Part shown: positions 1 through 6,928 of the stretch, one piece after another
Layout: each line of letters opens with the position of its first letter
Numbering within the stretch: the stretch's first letter is position 1
Program-made: the position numbers and the translations under genes
Source: Peptococcaceae bacterium UBA3937
Lineage (GTDB): Bacteria; Bacillota; Peptococcia; DRI-13; DTU073
NCBI GenBank assembly: GCA_002385735.1
Contig: DGEB01000012.1
Location: forward strand, 32,899 to 41,944
Length of the DNA stretch: 9,046 bases
Reading direction: 5' to 3'
Notes under the pieces: model-generated
Databases searched by the model: none
What the model saw: only the letters and a program-made list of their open reading frames with translations
What the model was told of the DNA's origin: nothing

Positions 1-33
1 GGCGATCTTCCCCGGCAGTTGTTTTTCTCCCGC

Positions 34-61
34 ACTTTCCGGTGTTTTCCCACATAGGATA
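34..61 (+). promoter_or_regulatory. Candidate SigK-type (mother-cell, late sporulation) promoter
   Basis: CATAGGATA at 53-61 fits the SigK -10 consensus CATANNNTA exactly. The short -35 element AC lies at 34-35, leaving a 17-base spacer, as expected for SigK; SigE uses a related -10 and cannot be excluded. Transcription would start near 67-69, leaving a leader of roughly 32 bases before the ATG at 101. The consensus is short, so a chance match is possible, but the downstream gene resembles a spore coat family, which agrees with mother-cell expression. Confidence 0.5.
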
Positions 62-100
62 TGGAGAGCGAGGAATTTGTGGGTCGAAGGGAGGAGCAAC

Positions 101-1210
101 ATGAAGGAGCAGCCAAAAAAGCAGCAGGAGGACTTATTGGCCCAAATCCGGTCCCAATACGAGCCGGAGTTGGGGTTGGAAGGAATGTCCGCCGCAAAAA
201 TGAAGGATGGTTGGCTTTTGTCCCGGGATCCGGAAAGCGAGGCCGGTTATGCTTTATGGGAAGTACATAAAGATCCGGAGCGGGTACGGCTGGCTTTGGC
301 CTGGCAGGAGCAGGTCAAAGCAAAGGGCTGCGCGGAGGTGTTGACCATCAGGAAAACTTCCCAGGGAGAAAGTTTCATCCGGCGGGAGGAAGGTGTTTTT
401 TATCTGACGGAATGGGTCGCGGGGACGCCGCCGGAAATGGACAAAAGAGAAACCTTGCCGGCGGTGGCCCGTGGATTGGCGGCGCTGTATAAACACAACT
501 ATCTTCCGGTCCCTGGTGGACAACTATCAGGCCAACAATTACCGGGCGAACCAGCGCCGGAAGAACTATCGCTGGACGAACAAGCGGGCCTCTGGTTAAA
601 AGGCCGGCAGGAAAAGTTGACCGAATTATTGAAGCCCTTTCATTTTTGGCGGGAAAACGGAGCGACCAACGATTTTGAGCGCCTTTATGTGGAGAATTTC
701 CCGGACCTTTATGCAAGAGGGCAGGAAGCCCTTGAAAAAATCGTGCTGGCCGGTGCGGACTGGGGAAATATGCCGGTGGGCTTTTTGCTTGCTAATTTGG
801 CGGCAGAGAACTTTTGGCAGACCAGGGAGGGAATCGTTATTTTAAGAACAACCGATTGGCAGTTGGGGCCGTTGATTAGTAGTTTAGCCCTGCTGTTAAA
901 GATGTATCTGCCTTTGCAGCAATGGAACCGGGAAGTGGCGCGGGAGACGATTCGGCATTACCGGGCGTGTTTGCCGTTACGGCCCAGTGAAAAGCAGTAT
1001 TTACTGGCGGATTTGGCTTTCCCCAGCCGTTTTTGGCTTTATACCCGGCAGTATTGTGCCGGACAGGAAAAGGCCCCGGTCCTGGCGGAAAAACTAAAAA
1101 ATTACTTATATGAATTGACCTGGCAAGACCAATGCCTTACTGATTTGGAACAATGGTTGTGGGAAGAAGAGGAAGCGGAGCAAGAAAAAGAAGGAAGGGA
1201 AAAACTATGA
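101..1210 (+). CDS. CotS/YutH-family spore protein, kinase-like fold with degenerate active site
   Basis: The 369-residue product resembles the CotS/YutH/YsxE spore family, which has an aminoglycoside-phosphotransferase-like fold. No signal peptide or membrane segment is visible. Family-like features are the N-lobe stretch ending in YLTEWVAGT, then LAALY where the family has LA..H, and in the C-lobe HYRACLPLRPSE and FPSRFW (307-312) followed by a Tyr-rich helix. The catalytic loop looks lost: where kinases of this fold have HGD-x4-N, this protein reads LAN at 230-232, with only the final Asn kept at 237. Near the metal-binding Asp there is TDW (Asp252), and the usual Asp of the following helix is Ser. 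I infer a pseudokinase with a scaffold or binding role. The tail is strongly charged (EEEEAEQEKE). Start ATG 101 is chosen for the strong Shine-Dalgarno GGGAGGAG at 89-96; an in-frame TTG at 77 has none. The stop overlaps the next gene, implying one transcript. Family assignment is by eye. Confidence 0.8.
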   Translation: MKEQPKKQQEDLLAQIRSQYEPELGLEGMSAAKMKDGWLLSRDPESEAGYALWEVHKDPERVRLALAWQEQVKAKGCAEVLTIRKTSQGESFIRREEGVFYLTEWVAGTPPEMDKRETLPAVARGLAALYKHNYLPVPGGQLSGQQLPGEPAPEELSLDEQAGLWLKGRQEKLTELLKPFHFWRENGATNDFERLYVENFPDLYARGQEALEKIVLAGADWGNMPVGFLLANLAAENFWQTREGIVILRTTDWQLGPLISSLALLLKMYLPLQQWNREVARETIRHYRACLPLRPSEKQYLLADLAFPSRFWLYTRQYCAGQEKAPVLAEKLKNYLYELTWQDQCLTDLEQWLWEEEEAEQEKEGREKL

Positions 1211-2604
1211 TGAGAGGGCTGGAAAGACTGGAAGCGGGACCGGAAAAACTCCTCTGCCCGGAAAAACATTCATTCCCCTGGCAAGTCCTTGCCGCCGAAG
1301 GGGAAAGCTGGCTCATTCTGCGCTGGAAGGAAAAAGTAGCGGACCGTCCGATCCGGCAATTAAAGCAAGTTGTCCTGGAGGATTTTTGCGGTGAATTGAC
1401 GGCGGAAAAGGAGTCGGCCCAGCTTTTCTGCGGGCAGATCCGGTTGAAGGTTGATTATGAGGAGAACGGTCCGGACCAGTTGACCTTTTCGGCGGAACAG
1501 GCCTGGCGGGAAGAGCTGATGGTTGAAGAGCGTTCTGCCGTTGAAAAAGGGGAAGAAAATTCCCTGCTGGCCCAACTCTGGCGGCGGCAGGCGGAAGTGA
1601 CCGAAAAATCCCTTTTTCCTTCTTTATTACTAAACGGTAATGAACTGCCGAAAGATTCATTTCTTCCCCTGGGGGAAAAAGACACCGAGGAAAAAAAGGA
1701 AGCAACGGGGGCAGCGGGAGCAAAGGAAAGGACGAAGGGAGAAGAAACAGTAGGGACAGAGGAAGGAGCGGAGGTCGGGAAAACAACAGGGGCGGAAAAA
1801 GAAACGGGAGCGGAAAAGACAAAAGGGGCACGGACCTGGAAGGTGCAGGCGCCGTGGCGGTGTTGGGTGCAGGAATGCGCCGGCCGGATTAAGCCGGTCT
1901 GTTTGAAAATTCATGGGGCGCAGGTGGGCTTATATACCTTGTTACTGGAAGTGGTCATCAAGCTGGGGGAAGATAAAGAGGAGTCGTCCGACCGGCCCCC
2001 AAAGCCCCAGGCGGAGCCAGGCGCGGAATTACCCTCCGCTTTCCGGTTGACAAAGGAGCCCGGGAAGCTTTGGACCAGTGTCCGGGAGAATAAATTGCTC
2101 CTGCGGATGGAGGATGATGCGCCGGCGGAAGTGTTGGGCGTAGCTGTGGAGAGGGCCTTTCCCTGCTTTAGTTATGACACGCAGGAACAAAAGCTGGTTT
2201 GGGAATACCTCCGGCGGCTTTCGGTAATTTACGTGAGCGCCCGCGAAGGGGGCGCCCGCTTTGGGATCGCTTCCCATCTGGAAAAAGAAAAGGCGTTATT
2301 GGAAAACGGCGCCGAAGCGCTTTTGCCGGTAGCGTTGGCGGCGGAAAGGGAAAAAGGGGAACTAACCCCGGTCTATGAGCAAACTTTCCTGTATTCCGAA
2401 AAAGAACGGTTCTGCCTGGCGATGGAGTTAGAGCATGAAAGCGAGGAACGGAGCGCGCCGGGAGCATGGGGGAAAGACGCCGGAGGAGAAGAACTTTCAA
2501 AAAGGGAGGCTCCTCCCAGGTGCAAACCCTGTGCCCGCTGGCTGAAAAAAGCGAATGGGTCCAGGGAAAAGCAAAGGATGACGGTAATCACCATTAAAGT
2601 ATGA
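1207..2604 (+). CDS. Unrecognised protein with low-complexity linker; possible SPOCS-like segments
   Basis: The product is 465 residues and I do not recognise it with confidence. ATG 1207 overlaps the previous stop as ATGA, with AAGGGAA at 1195-1201 as ribosome binding site; ATG 1210 is equally possible. No signal peptide or membrane helix is seen, so the protein is probably cytoplasmic (mother cell if SigK-driven). Three ordered-looking segments (about 47-108, 212-253 and 308-366 onward) alternate with charged, probably disordered stretches at 159-208 and 254-280. The first and third, for example LKQVVLEDFCGELTAE and VLGVAVERAF followed by LSVIYVSAREGG, have the strand pattern of the SPOCS/DUF3794 domain found in spore proteins such as SipL; this is a tentative visual match. 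No LysM domain is apparent. Coupling to a CotS-like gene suggests a spore assembly role, by inference only. Coding is supported by the intact 465-codon frame, the ribosome binding site and the tight overlap. Confidence 0.85.
   Translation: MMRGLERLEAGPEKLLCPEKHSFPWQVLAAEGESWLILRWKEKVADRPIRQLKQVVLEDFCGELTAEKESAQLFCGQIRLKVDYEENGPDQLTFSAEQAWREELMVEERSAVEKGEENSLLAQLWRRQAEVTEKSLFPSLLLNGNELPKDSFLPLGEKDTEEKKEATGAAGAKERTKGEETVGTEEGAEVGKTTGAEKETGAEKTKGARTWKVQAPWRCWVQECAGRIKPVCLKIHGAQVGLYTLLLEVVIKLGEDKEESSDRPPKPQAEPGAELPSAFRLTKEPGKLWTSVRENKLLLRMEDDAPAEVLGVAVERAFPCFSYDTQEQKLVWEYLRRLSVIYVSAREGGARFGIASHLEKEKALLENGAEALLPVALAAEREKGELTPVYEQTFLYSEKERFCLAMELEHESEERSAPGAWGKDAGGEELSKREAPPRCKPCARWLKKANGSREKQRMTVITIKV
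1681..1830 (+). repeat. Purine-rich low-complexity coding tract with a degenerate 18-bp tandem repeat
   Basis: This stretch encodes residues 159-208 of the unknown protein and is almost entirely A and G on the + strand. It is built from Glu, Lys, Gly, Thr and Ala. At 1786-1821 there are two 18-bp units, encoding TGAEKE then TGAEKT, that match at 14 of 18 bases; looser relatives of the unit occur just upstream. The tract probably forms a flexible linker and could vary in length between strains by slippage. Confidence 0.7.
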
Positions 2605-2608
2605 TTTC

Positions 2609-2673
2609 TGTCGGAAAAAACTTGGCCGGACAAACATAAAGTGCCAAATTTTACCAGACAAATGACTTATAAT
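2609..2673 (+). promoter_or_regulatory. Candidate spoIIE promoter with possible divergent Spo0A boxes
   Basis: A perfect -10 hexamer TATAAT lies at 2668-2673, but no credible -35 box is found 16-21 bases upstream, as expected of an activator-dependent promoter. Three related motifs are present: TGTCGGA at 2609-2615 on the + strand (6 of 7 with the 0A box TGTCGAA), and TTTGTCCGG and TTTGTCTGG on the - strand at 2626-2634 and 2654-2662. In B. subtilis spoIIE is read by SigA with Spo0A~P binding near the -35. The last two copies lack the AA end of the consensus, so the Spo0A reading is tentative. Confidence 0.4.
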
Positions 2674-2714
2674 GATACTAAGCTTTGTTAAGGATGATGA
2701 GGTGGTGTTGCCAA

Positions 2715-5090
2715 TTGTTAAAAGGCTTGTCCGGTCTTTCCCGGCCTCTGACCCTGGAGAGGCTCCGCATTAATTTGCTGAATCCGGCTTATTTAACGCC
2801 GCTTTTTGTATCGCTTTTCGGCAGTATCCTGGCCCGTGCCATGGTGATGGGGCAGCTCTATCCCTTTGGAGTGAGTTATTTGGCCGGCATTTGTCTCAGC
2901 AGCCCCCACTGGCGAAGATTTGCTTTTGGCGGGGTGTTGTTGGGGACCTTGCTTACCGTGCACGGGCTACCGGTCTTAGGGTATTTGGCAAGCCTCGCGC
3001 TTTTGTTCAGTGTTTTTTCCTGTTACAAAAAAGAAGAATTACACTGGCTGATTGTGCCGGCGTTGATTTTCGGGATTCATTTGCTTTGCCGGGGAAGCAT
3101 TGTCTTTTTTACGGAGGGTGAGCCCTATGTGTGGGTGGCTATTCTTTTCGAGTCGGTCTTTATAGCAATTTTGTCCATGGTGATGAACACGTCCCTCCTG
3201 GCTTTGGAAAAAGTAAAGGCCGGGGGCTTCCTTACGGCCGAAGAACGGACAAGCCTGGGGCTGGTTGTTCTGGGCATCCTGTCGGGAATCGCCGGTTTTT
3301 CCTTTTTCGGCATTGGGCTGCCAAGCGTCATTAGCCGTTGGCTGGTTTTATGGGGCGCTTTTTGGGCCGGGCCGGGGGGAGGGGCGGCCATTGGAGCCGC
3401 AGTAGGGCTTGCGCCCAGCATTCAGGGCGTGGTGACTTTGGGACCGGTCGCCTACTATGCGCTGAGTGGCTTGCTGGGCGGGATTTTCTGCAGTTTCCGC
3501 AAAGTGGGCGTAATTGTTGGTTTCGCCTTGGCCAATCTGCTCCTTTCTTTCTTTTTTGCCGAGGACGTGGTGATTGTTCAATCTTTAAAAGAAACGGCCG
3601 TGGCGGTGGGGGCCTTTTTATTCCTGCGCCTTCCCTTCGCCCATGAAACCCAAAACGCGCAGGAACAGTTGACGGCCGGCCTGGAGGGCGCTGTGGACGC
3701 GAACCATTATTACGCCAATCGACTGGAAAAAATCGCACGGCTTTTTTACGAGATCGAGGAGGTTTTGGATAAACAGCACAATGTCCGGCCGGAGAAAAAC
3801 GAAATAACCTTTCTTTTTCATAAAGTAACCGCCCAGGTATGTAACGGCTGCAGTTTAAAAAGAATTTGCTGGGAACAGGATTTTTACAAAACCTATCAGG
3901 CGCTTTTAGAGGTTTGTACGAAATTAGAGGCCGAGGGGCAGATTGCGGAAAAAGACTTTGGCCATGAACTAAAACGAAGGTGCGTGCGGCTGAGGGAGTT
4001 AAACGTGGCTCTGCATTCCCAGTTGGAAGGGTTGAAAGTGGTGCGGGCCTATGAAAAACGCCTGCAGGCCTGTCACGGGATGGTCAATCGGCAACTATTA
4101 GGTTTGGCGAAAATTGTGGAGGATTTTTCCGCGGAAATCAAGAAAGGAGTTCGGGTTGATGCGGCAACCGAGGCTTTCCTCGGCCAAAAAATGGCGGAAA
4201 AAGGCTTTGAAGTGGCTACTTTACGGGTACTGGCGCATCACGACGGGGAAAGCGAGATCCAAATCCTGCAGAAACCTTGCGCCAACGAAAACTGGTGCGC
4301 GGCCATGGTGGCGCCGAATGTTTCCCAAATTCTGGACCGGACCTATGTGTTAAAACAGCGCTTTTGCACGGAGCAAAAGGAAAGCGGGGGTGGCTTGTGT
4401 TCCTATTCCTTAGTGCCCAGCCGGGTTTTGCAAGTGACGATTGGGCAGGCCCAGTGCCCCAAGGAGGGCGTTACCGTTTCGGGGGATCTTTGTTCCGCCT
4501 TGACCTTGCCTCATCATCAGTTTGCCTTGATGATGTGTGACGGGATGGGGGTAGGAGAAGAAGCCTATCAGGAGAGCAGCGCGGCGGTAAGGATGTTGGA
4601 AAAACTGTTGCTGGCCGGTTTCGCGCCGCAAATGGCCATCCGCACGGTCAACACGATTTTACTTTTGAAATCGCCCCGGGAGAGTTTTGCGGCCCTGGAT
4701 TTGGTGGTAATCAACCAAATCAACGGGCAGTGCGATTTCATCAAGATTGGCGGGGTGCCTTCGCTCCTTTTTTCCTCCAAAGGTCTGAAGGTGGTCAAAT
4801 CCTCGTCCCCGCCGGTGGGCATCCTGGAAGAAGTCGAGCCGCAAGTTTTCCGGCATGCCCTTAAACCGCAGGACAGTATTGTGATGATGAGTGACGGCGT
4901 CTGGGACAACCTTGCCAGGGTGGAAGGACCGGAAGACTGGTTGGAGAACCTTTTGGAGCAGGTCAACAGCAATGACCCCCAGACCCTGGCGGATTCTCTT
5001 TTGTATGTTGCCAAAAGGGCTGCCGGGAATTGTGCCGCCGATGACATGTGTGTCCTGGTGGCCCGTTTGGAGCAAAGCAGCGTCATTTAG
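2715..5090 (+). CDS. spoIIE: Stage II sporulation protein E, membrane PP2C-type phosphatase
   Basis: SpoIIE sits at the asymmetric septum, interacts with FtsZ, and dephosphorylates the anti-anti-sigma factor SpoIIAA-P to release SigF in the forespore. From TTG 2715 the product is 791 residues (B. subtilis: 827). Residues about 25-308 are a multi-span membrane region including the Gly-rich GPGGGAAIGAAVG. A cytoplasmic middle region follows with the family's Cys motif C-x2-C-x5-CW at 376-386. The C-terminal PP2C domain has SGD, CDGMG (Asp609), MMSDG (Asp727) and DDM (Asp776-777), so the metal-binding acids are intact; CDGMG and DDMC replace the usual SDGMG and DDMT. Start choice: GAGGTG at 2699-2704 best serves TTG 2715, and a transcript starting near 2680 leaves room for it. 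ATG 2694/2697 and TTG 2685 are in-frame alternatives with poorer ribosome binding sites. The gene stands alone between its own candidate promoter and a terminator. Identity is secure; the start is not. Confidence 0.98.
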   Translation: MLKGLSGLSRPLTLERLRINLLNPAYLTPLFVSLFGSILARAMVMGQLYPFGVSYLAGICLSSPHWRRFAFGGVLLGTLLTVHGLPVLGYLASLALLFSVFSCYKKEELHWLIVPALIFGIHLLCRGSIVFFTEGEPYVWVAILFESVFIAILSMVMNTSLLALEKVKAGGFLTAEERTSLGLVVLGILSGIAGFSFFGIGLPSVISRWLVLWGAFWAGPGGGAAIGAAVGLAPSIQGVVTLGPVAYYALSGLLGGIFCSFRKVGVIVGFALANLLLSFFFAEDVVIVQSLKETAVAVGAFLFLRLPFAHETQNAQEQLTAGLEGAVDANHYYANRLEKIARLFYEIEEVLDKQHNVRPEKNEITFLFHKVTAQVCNGCSLKRICWEQDFYKTYQALLEVCTKLEAEGQIAEKDFGHELKRRCVRLRELNVALHSQLEGLKVVRAYEKRLQACHGMVNRQLLGLAKIVEDFSAEIKKGVRVDAATEAFLGQKMAEKGFEVATLRVLAHHDGESEIQILQKPCANENWCAAMVAPNVSQILDRTYVLKQRFCTEQKESGGGLCSYSLVPSRVLQVTIGQAQCPKEGVTVSGDLCSALTLPHHQFALMMCDGMGVGEEAYQESSAAVRMLEKLLLAGFAPQMAIRTVNTILLLKSPRESFAALDLVVINQINGQCDFIKIGGVPSLLFSSKGLKVVKSSSPPVGILEEVEPQVFRHALKPQDSIVMMSDGVWDNLARVEGPEDWLENLLEQVNSNDPQTLADSLLYVAKRAAGNCAADDMCVLVARLEQSSVI

Positions 5091-5171
5091 CGGCCGGTCC
5101 TTGGAATTCAATTCAGTGCTGCGCCCATCGGCGAGAAAAAAGAAGGCAAAAAACAAGCAAGAAACAAGGCA

Positions 5172-5210
5172 AGAAAAAGAGACTTCTCTGAAGCAGGAGT
5201 CTCTTTTTCT
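5172..5210 (+). terminator. Intrinsic terminator after spoIIE
   Basis: AGAAAAAGAGACT at 5172-5184 is perfectly complementary to AGTCTCTTTTTCT at 5198-5210, with a 13-base loop. The GAGACT/AGTCTC core plus the following T-run is a rho-independent terminator. Because the upstream arm is A-rich, it could also work on the opposite strand. It separates spoIIE from tilS. Confidence 0.85.
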
Positions 5211-5310
5211 GTGGAGAAAAGAATAGAAAGCAGCGGTAGGCGGTAACAAAAAGGTAATACTGAATAACAAAAACACAAAAGAAAAGGAAACGGAAAAGGA
5301 AAGCGGACGG
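5211..5310 (+). promoter_or_regulatory. tilS upstream region, promoter not resolved
   Basis: Since a terminator precedes it, tilS needs its own promoter here. The A-rich leader has a -10-like TAATAC at 5255-5260, but nothing resembling TTGACA at the right spacing. The ribosome binding site is AAAGGA at 5295-5300, ten bases before ATG 5311. No riboswitch, T-box or tRNA-like fold was recognised. Confidence 0.25.
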
Positions 5311-6813
5311 ATGGAAGAGATGCGGGAAAAAGTAAAAGCTACGCTAATTGAATACCGGATGATTGAACCGGGCGAGCTGGTAATTGTGGGAGTATCCGGC
5401 GGACCGGATTCTTTAGCGCTTCTACACCTATTATCTACCCTGCAGGAAGAGCTGGCTTTTCGCCTGCATGTGGCCCATGTGGATCATTGCCTGCGGGGAA
5501 AGGAAGCGGAAGAAGAGGCGGCTTGGGTGCAGGAAACCGCCCGCCGGTGGGGGCTGCCCTGTACCGTAAAGAAGATTGATGTGCCGGCCTTAGCCCGGGA
5601 AAAAGGGTTCTCCTTTGAAGAAGCCGGGCATTTGGCGCGGAAAAACTTTTTTCTTCAGTTGCGTACCGGCCTGGGAGCGCAAAAAATCGCCCTGGGGCAT
5701 CAGGCCGATGACCAGGCCGAAACCCTGTTGATGCATTTTTTGGTGGGGACCGGCCTGGAAGGTCTGCAGGGGCTTTTGCCGGTCAATCCGCCTTTGATCA
5801 GACCGCTCCTTTTTTTAAGAAAAGCGGAAATTGAAAGCTATTGCCAAAAAAACGGGCTTGTTCCGCGGCGGGACCCCAGTAATCAGGACAACAGCTATTT
5901 GCGGAACCGGGTTCGTAATCTGGTGCTTCCCTGGCTGGAAGAAAAAATCAATCCGAATTTGATCGCTACATTGAACAGGACCGCCCGGATTATCCAGGGG
6001 GACGAGGCTTATTTACAACAAAAGGCTCGGGAGTTGGCGTTAGAATTCGTCCGGGTCGACAAAGAAGGAAGCTTTTTAAGTTTAGAAGGCTGGAAGCAGC
6101 TTCATCCCAGTATGCAAAGGCGGCTGATCCGTCTGGCCCACCAAAGAGCCGGCGCCAAAAGCAAGACTGGAGAGAAACAGGAGATCAGGAAAATGCAAGG
6201 TTTAGGGTTTGGACATGTGGAAGAAGTACGCCGGCTTGCCGATAAGGGAGAGACCGGGAAGGTGCTGCACCTCCCCGGCCGGATTCGGGTGGAGAAAGGC
6301 TATACCGGGCTTCCCTTTTACCATGAGGTCAGGGCGCCGGAGGCGGCAGGAGAAAAGGGGACCGGTCCGCTTCAGGAACAAAGGCTGAGGATCCCCGGGG
6401 AAACAATCCTTCCGGAAACGGGGCAAAAAATTTGCGCCGAGTTGGTGGACCGGCAGGATATTTCCCGGCAGTCCACCGGCGGCGCTGCAACAAAGCCGGG
6501 GGCCACCCTTTATCTTCCTTATACGGGCGCCTTACCCCAGTTGGTGGTTCGTTCCCGCCAACCCGGTGATCGCATCGCCATCGTCGGTTTAAACGGGACG
6601 AAAAAGCTCAAGACCTTATTCAACGAAAAAAAAATTCCGCGGCGGATTCGTGACAGGATTTTATTAATTTGTATGGAAGATATTATTATTTGGATACCGC
6701 AATTAAAAGTGGTTAGCGCGGTGGTTGGTTCCCAACTCCCACCCGCTTTTTGTGGGCACGAAAGCGGGGAAAAAAGCGGCTATGTGGCTTTAACGGTGCT
6801 TGAGGCGGAGTGA
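5311..6813 (+). CDS. tilS: tRNA(Ile) lysidine synthetase
   Basis: TilS uses ATP and lysine to convert C34 of tRNA-Ile(CAU) to lysidine, switching its decoding from AUG to AUA and its charging from Met to Ile; it is normally essential and cytoplasmic. The PP-loop SGGPDS at 29-34 binds ATP. HVDHCLRG (56-63), GHQADDQAET (129-138) and DPSN (188-191) followed by YLRNRVRN are the other N-terminal family motifs. A variable linker (about 285-400) leads to the C-terminal TilS_C tRNA-binding domain with VRSRQPGDR (413-421) and GTKKLKTLF. At 500 residues it is slightly longer than B. subtilis TilS (472), mostly in the linker. All catalytic motifs are intact. Unlike B. subtilis, no hprT lies between it and ftsH: the 115-base gap holds no gene. 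Confidence 0.98.
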   Translation: MEEMREKVKATLIEYRMIEPGELVIVGVSGGPDSLALLHLLSTLQEELAFRLHVAHVDHCLRGKEAEEEAAWVQETARRWGLPCTVKKIDVPALAREKGFSFEEAGHLARKNFFLQLRTGLGAQKIALGHQADDQAETLLMHFLVGTGLEGLQGLLPVNPPLIRPLLFLRKAEIESYCQKNGLVPRRDPSNQDNSYLRNRVRNLVLPWLEEKINPNLIATLNRTARIIQGDEAYLQQKARELALEFVRVDKEGSFLSLEGWKQLHPSMQRRLIRLAHQRAGAKSKTGEKQEIRKMQGLGFGHVEEVRRLADKGETGKVLHLPGRIRVEKGYTGLPFYHEVRAPEAAGEKGTGPLQEQRLRIPGETILPETGQKICAELVDRQDISRQSTGGAATKPGATLYLPYTGALPQLVVRSRQPGDRIAIVGLNGTKKLKTLFNEKKIPRRIRDRILLICMEDIIIWIPQLKVVSAVVGSQLPPAFCGHESGEKSGYVALTVLEAE

Positions 6814-6846
6814 GGGAAAAGAGCGCCAACGGCTGTGCCGGATAAT

Positions 6847-6893
6847 TTGAAAAAATCTTTGTAATATGATAAAGTAAATGGGTTAGATTATAT
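6847..6893 (+). promoter_or_regulatory. Possible ftsH promoter in AT-rich gap
   Basis: The 115-base gap before ftsH is AT-rich from 6841. TTGAAA at 6847-6852 is a fair -35; 17 bases on is TAAAGT (6870-6875), a weak -10. A second option is TTGTAA at 6859-6864 with TTAGAT at 6883-6888. No CIRCE element (TTAGCACTC/GAGTGCTAA) is present, so HrcA heat-shock control is not indicated. Confidence 0.35.
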
Positions 6894-6928
6894 TTATTTG
6901 GAAATAGACGAGTGGAAGGAGGAACCAC

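Noticed and set aside
77..100. Upstream TTG start for the CotS-like gene
   Set aside because: No ribosome binding site precedes it, whereas GGGAGGAG sits ideally before ATG 101.
1153..1206. Upstream ATG start for the second gene
   Set aside because: It would add 18 residues overlapping the first gene by 58 bases; ATG 1207 has a good ribosome binding site and a standard ATGA junction.
1313..1831. 172-codon open frame on the - strand inside the unknown gene
   Set aside because: It is Pro/Leu/Phe/Ser-rich because it is the complement of a purine-rich tract; the + strand frame has the ribosome binding site and gene overlap.
2609..2632. Hairpin TGTCGG...CCGGACA before spoIIE as a terminator
   Set aside because: The stem needs a bulge and lacks a T-run; the bases fit better as regulatory repeats.
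5091..5171. tRNA or remnant of yabS/yabT in the spoIIE-tilS gap
   Set aside because: No cloverleaf elements and no recognisable coding similarity were seen by eye.
4659..5276. 205-codon open frame on the - strand over the end of spoIIE
   Set aside because: It runs opposite the catalytic phosphatase domain, whose conserved residues explain the coding constraint, and its product has no recognisable motif.
6825..6841. Small CGGC-TGT-GCCG hairpin after tilS as a terminator
   Set aside because: Only four base pairs and no T-run directly after it, so read-through from tilS into ftsH remains possible.
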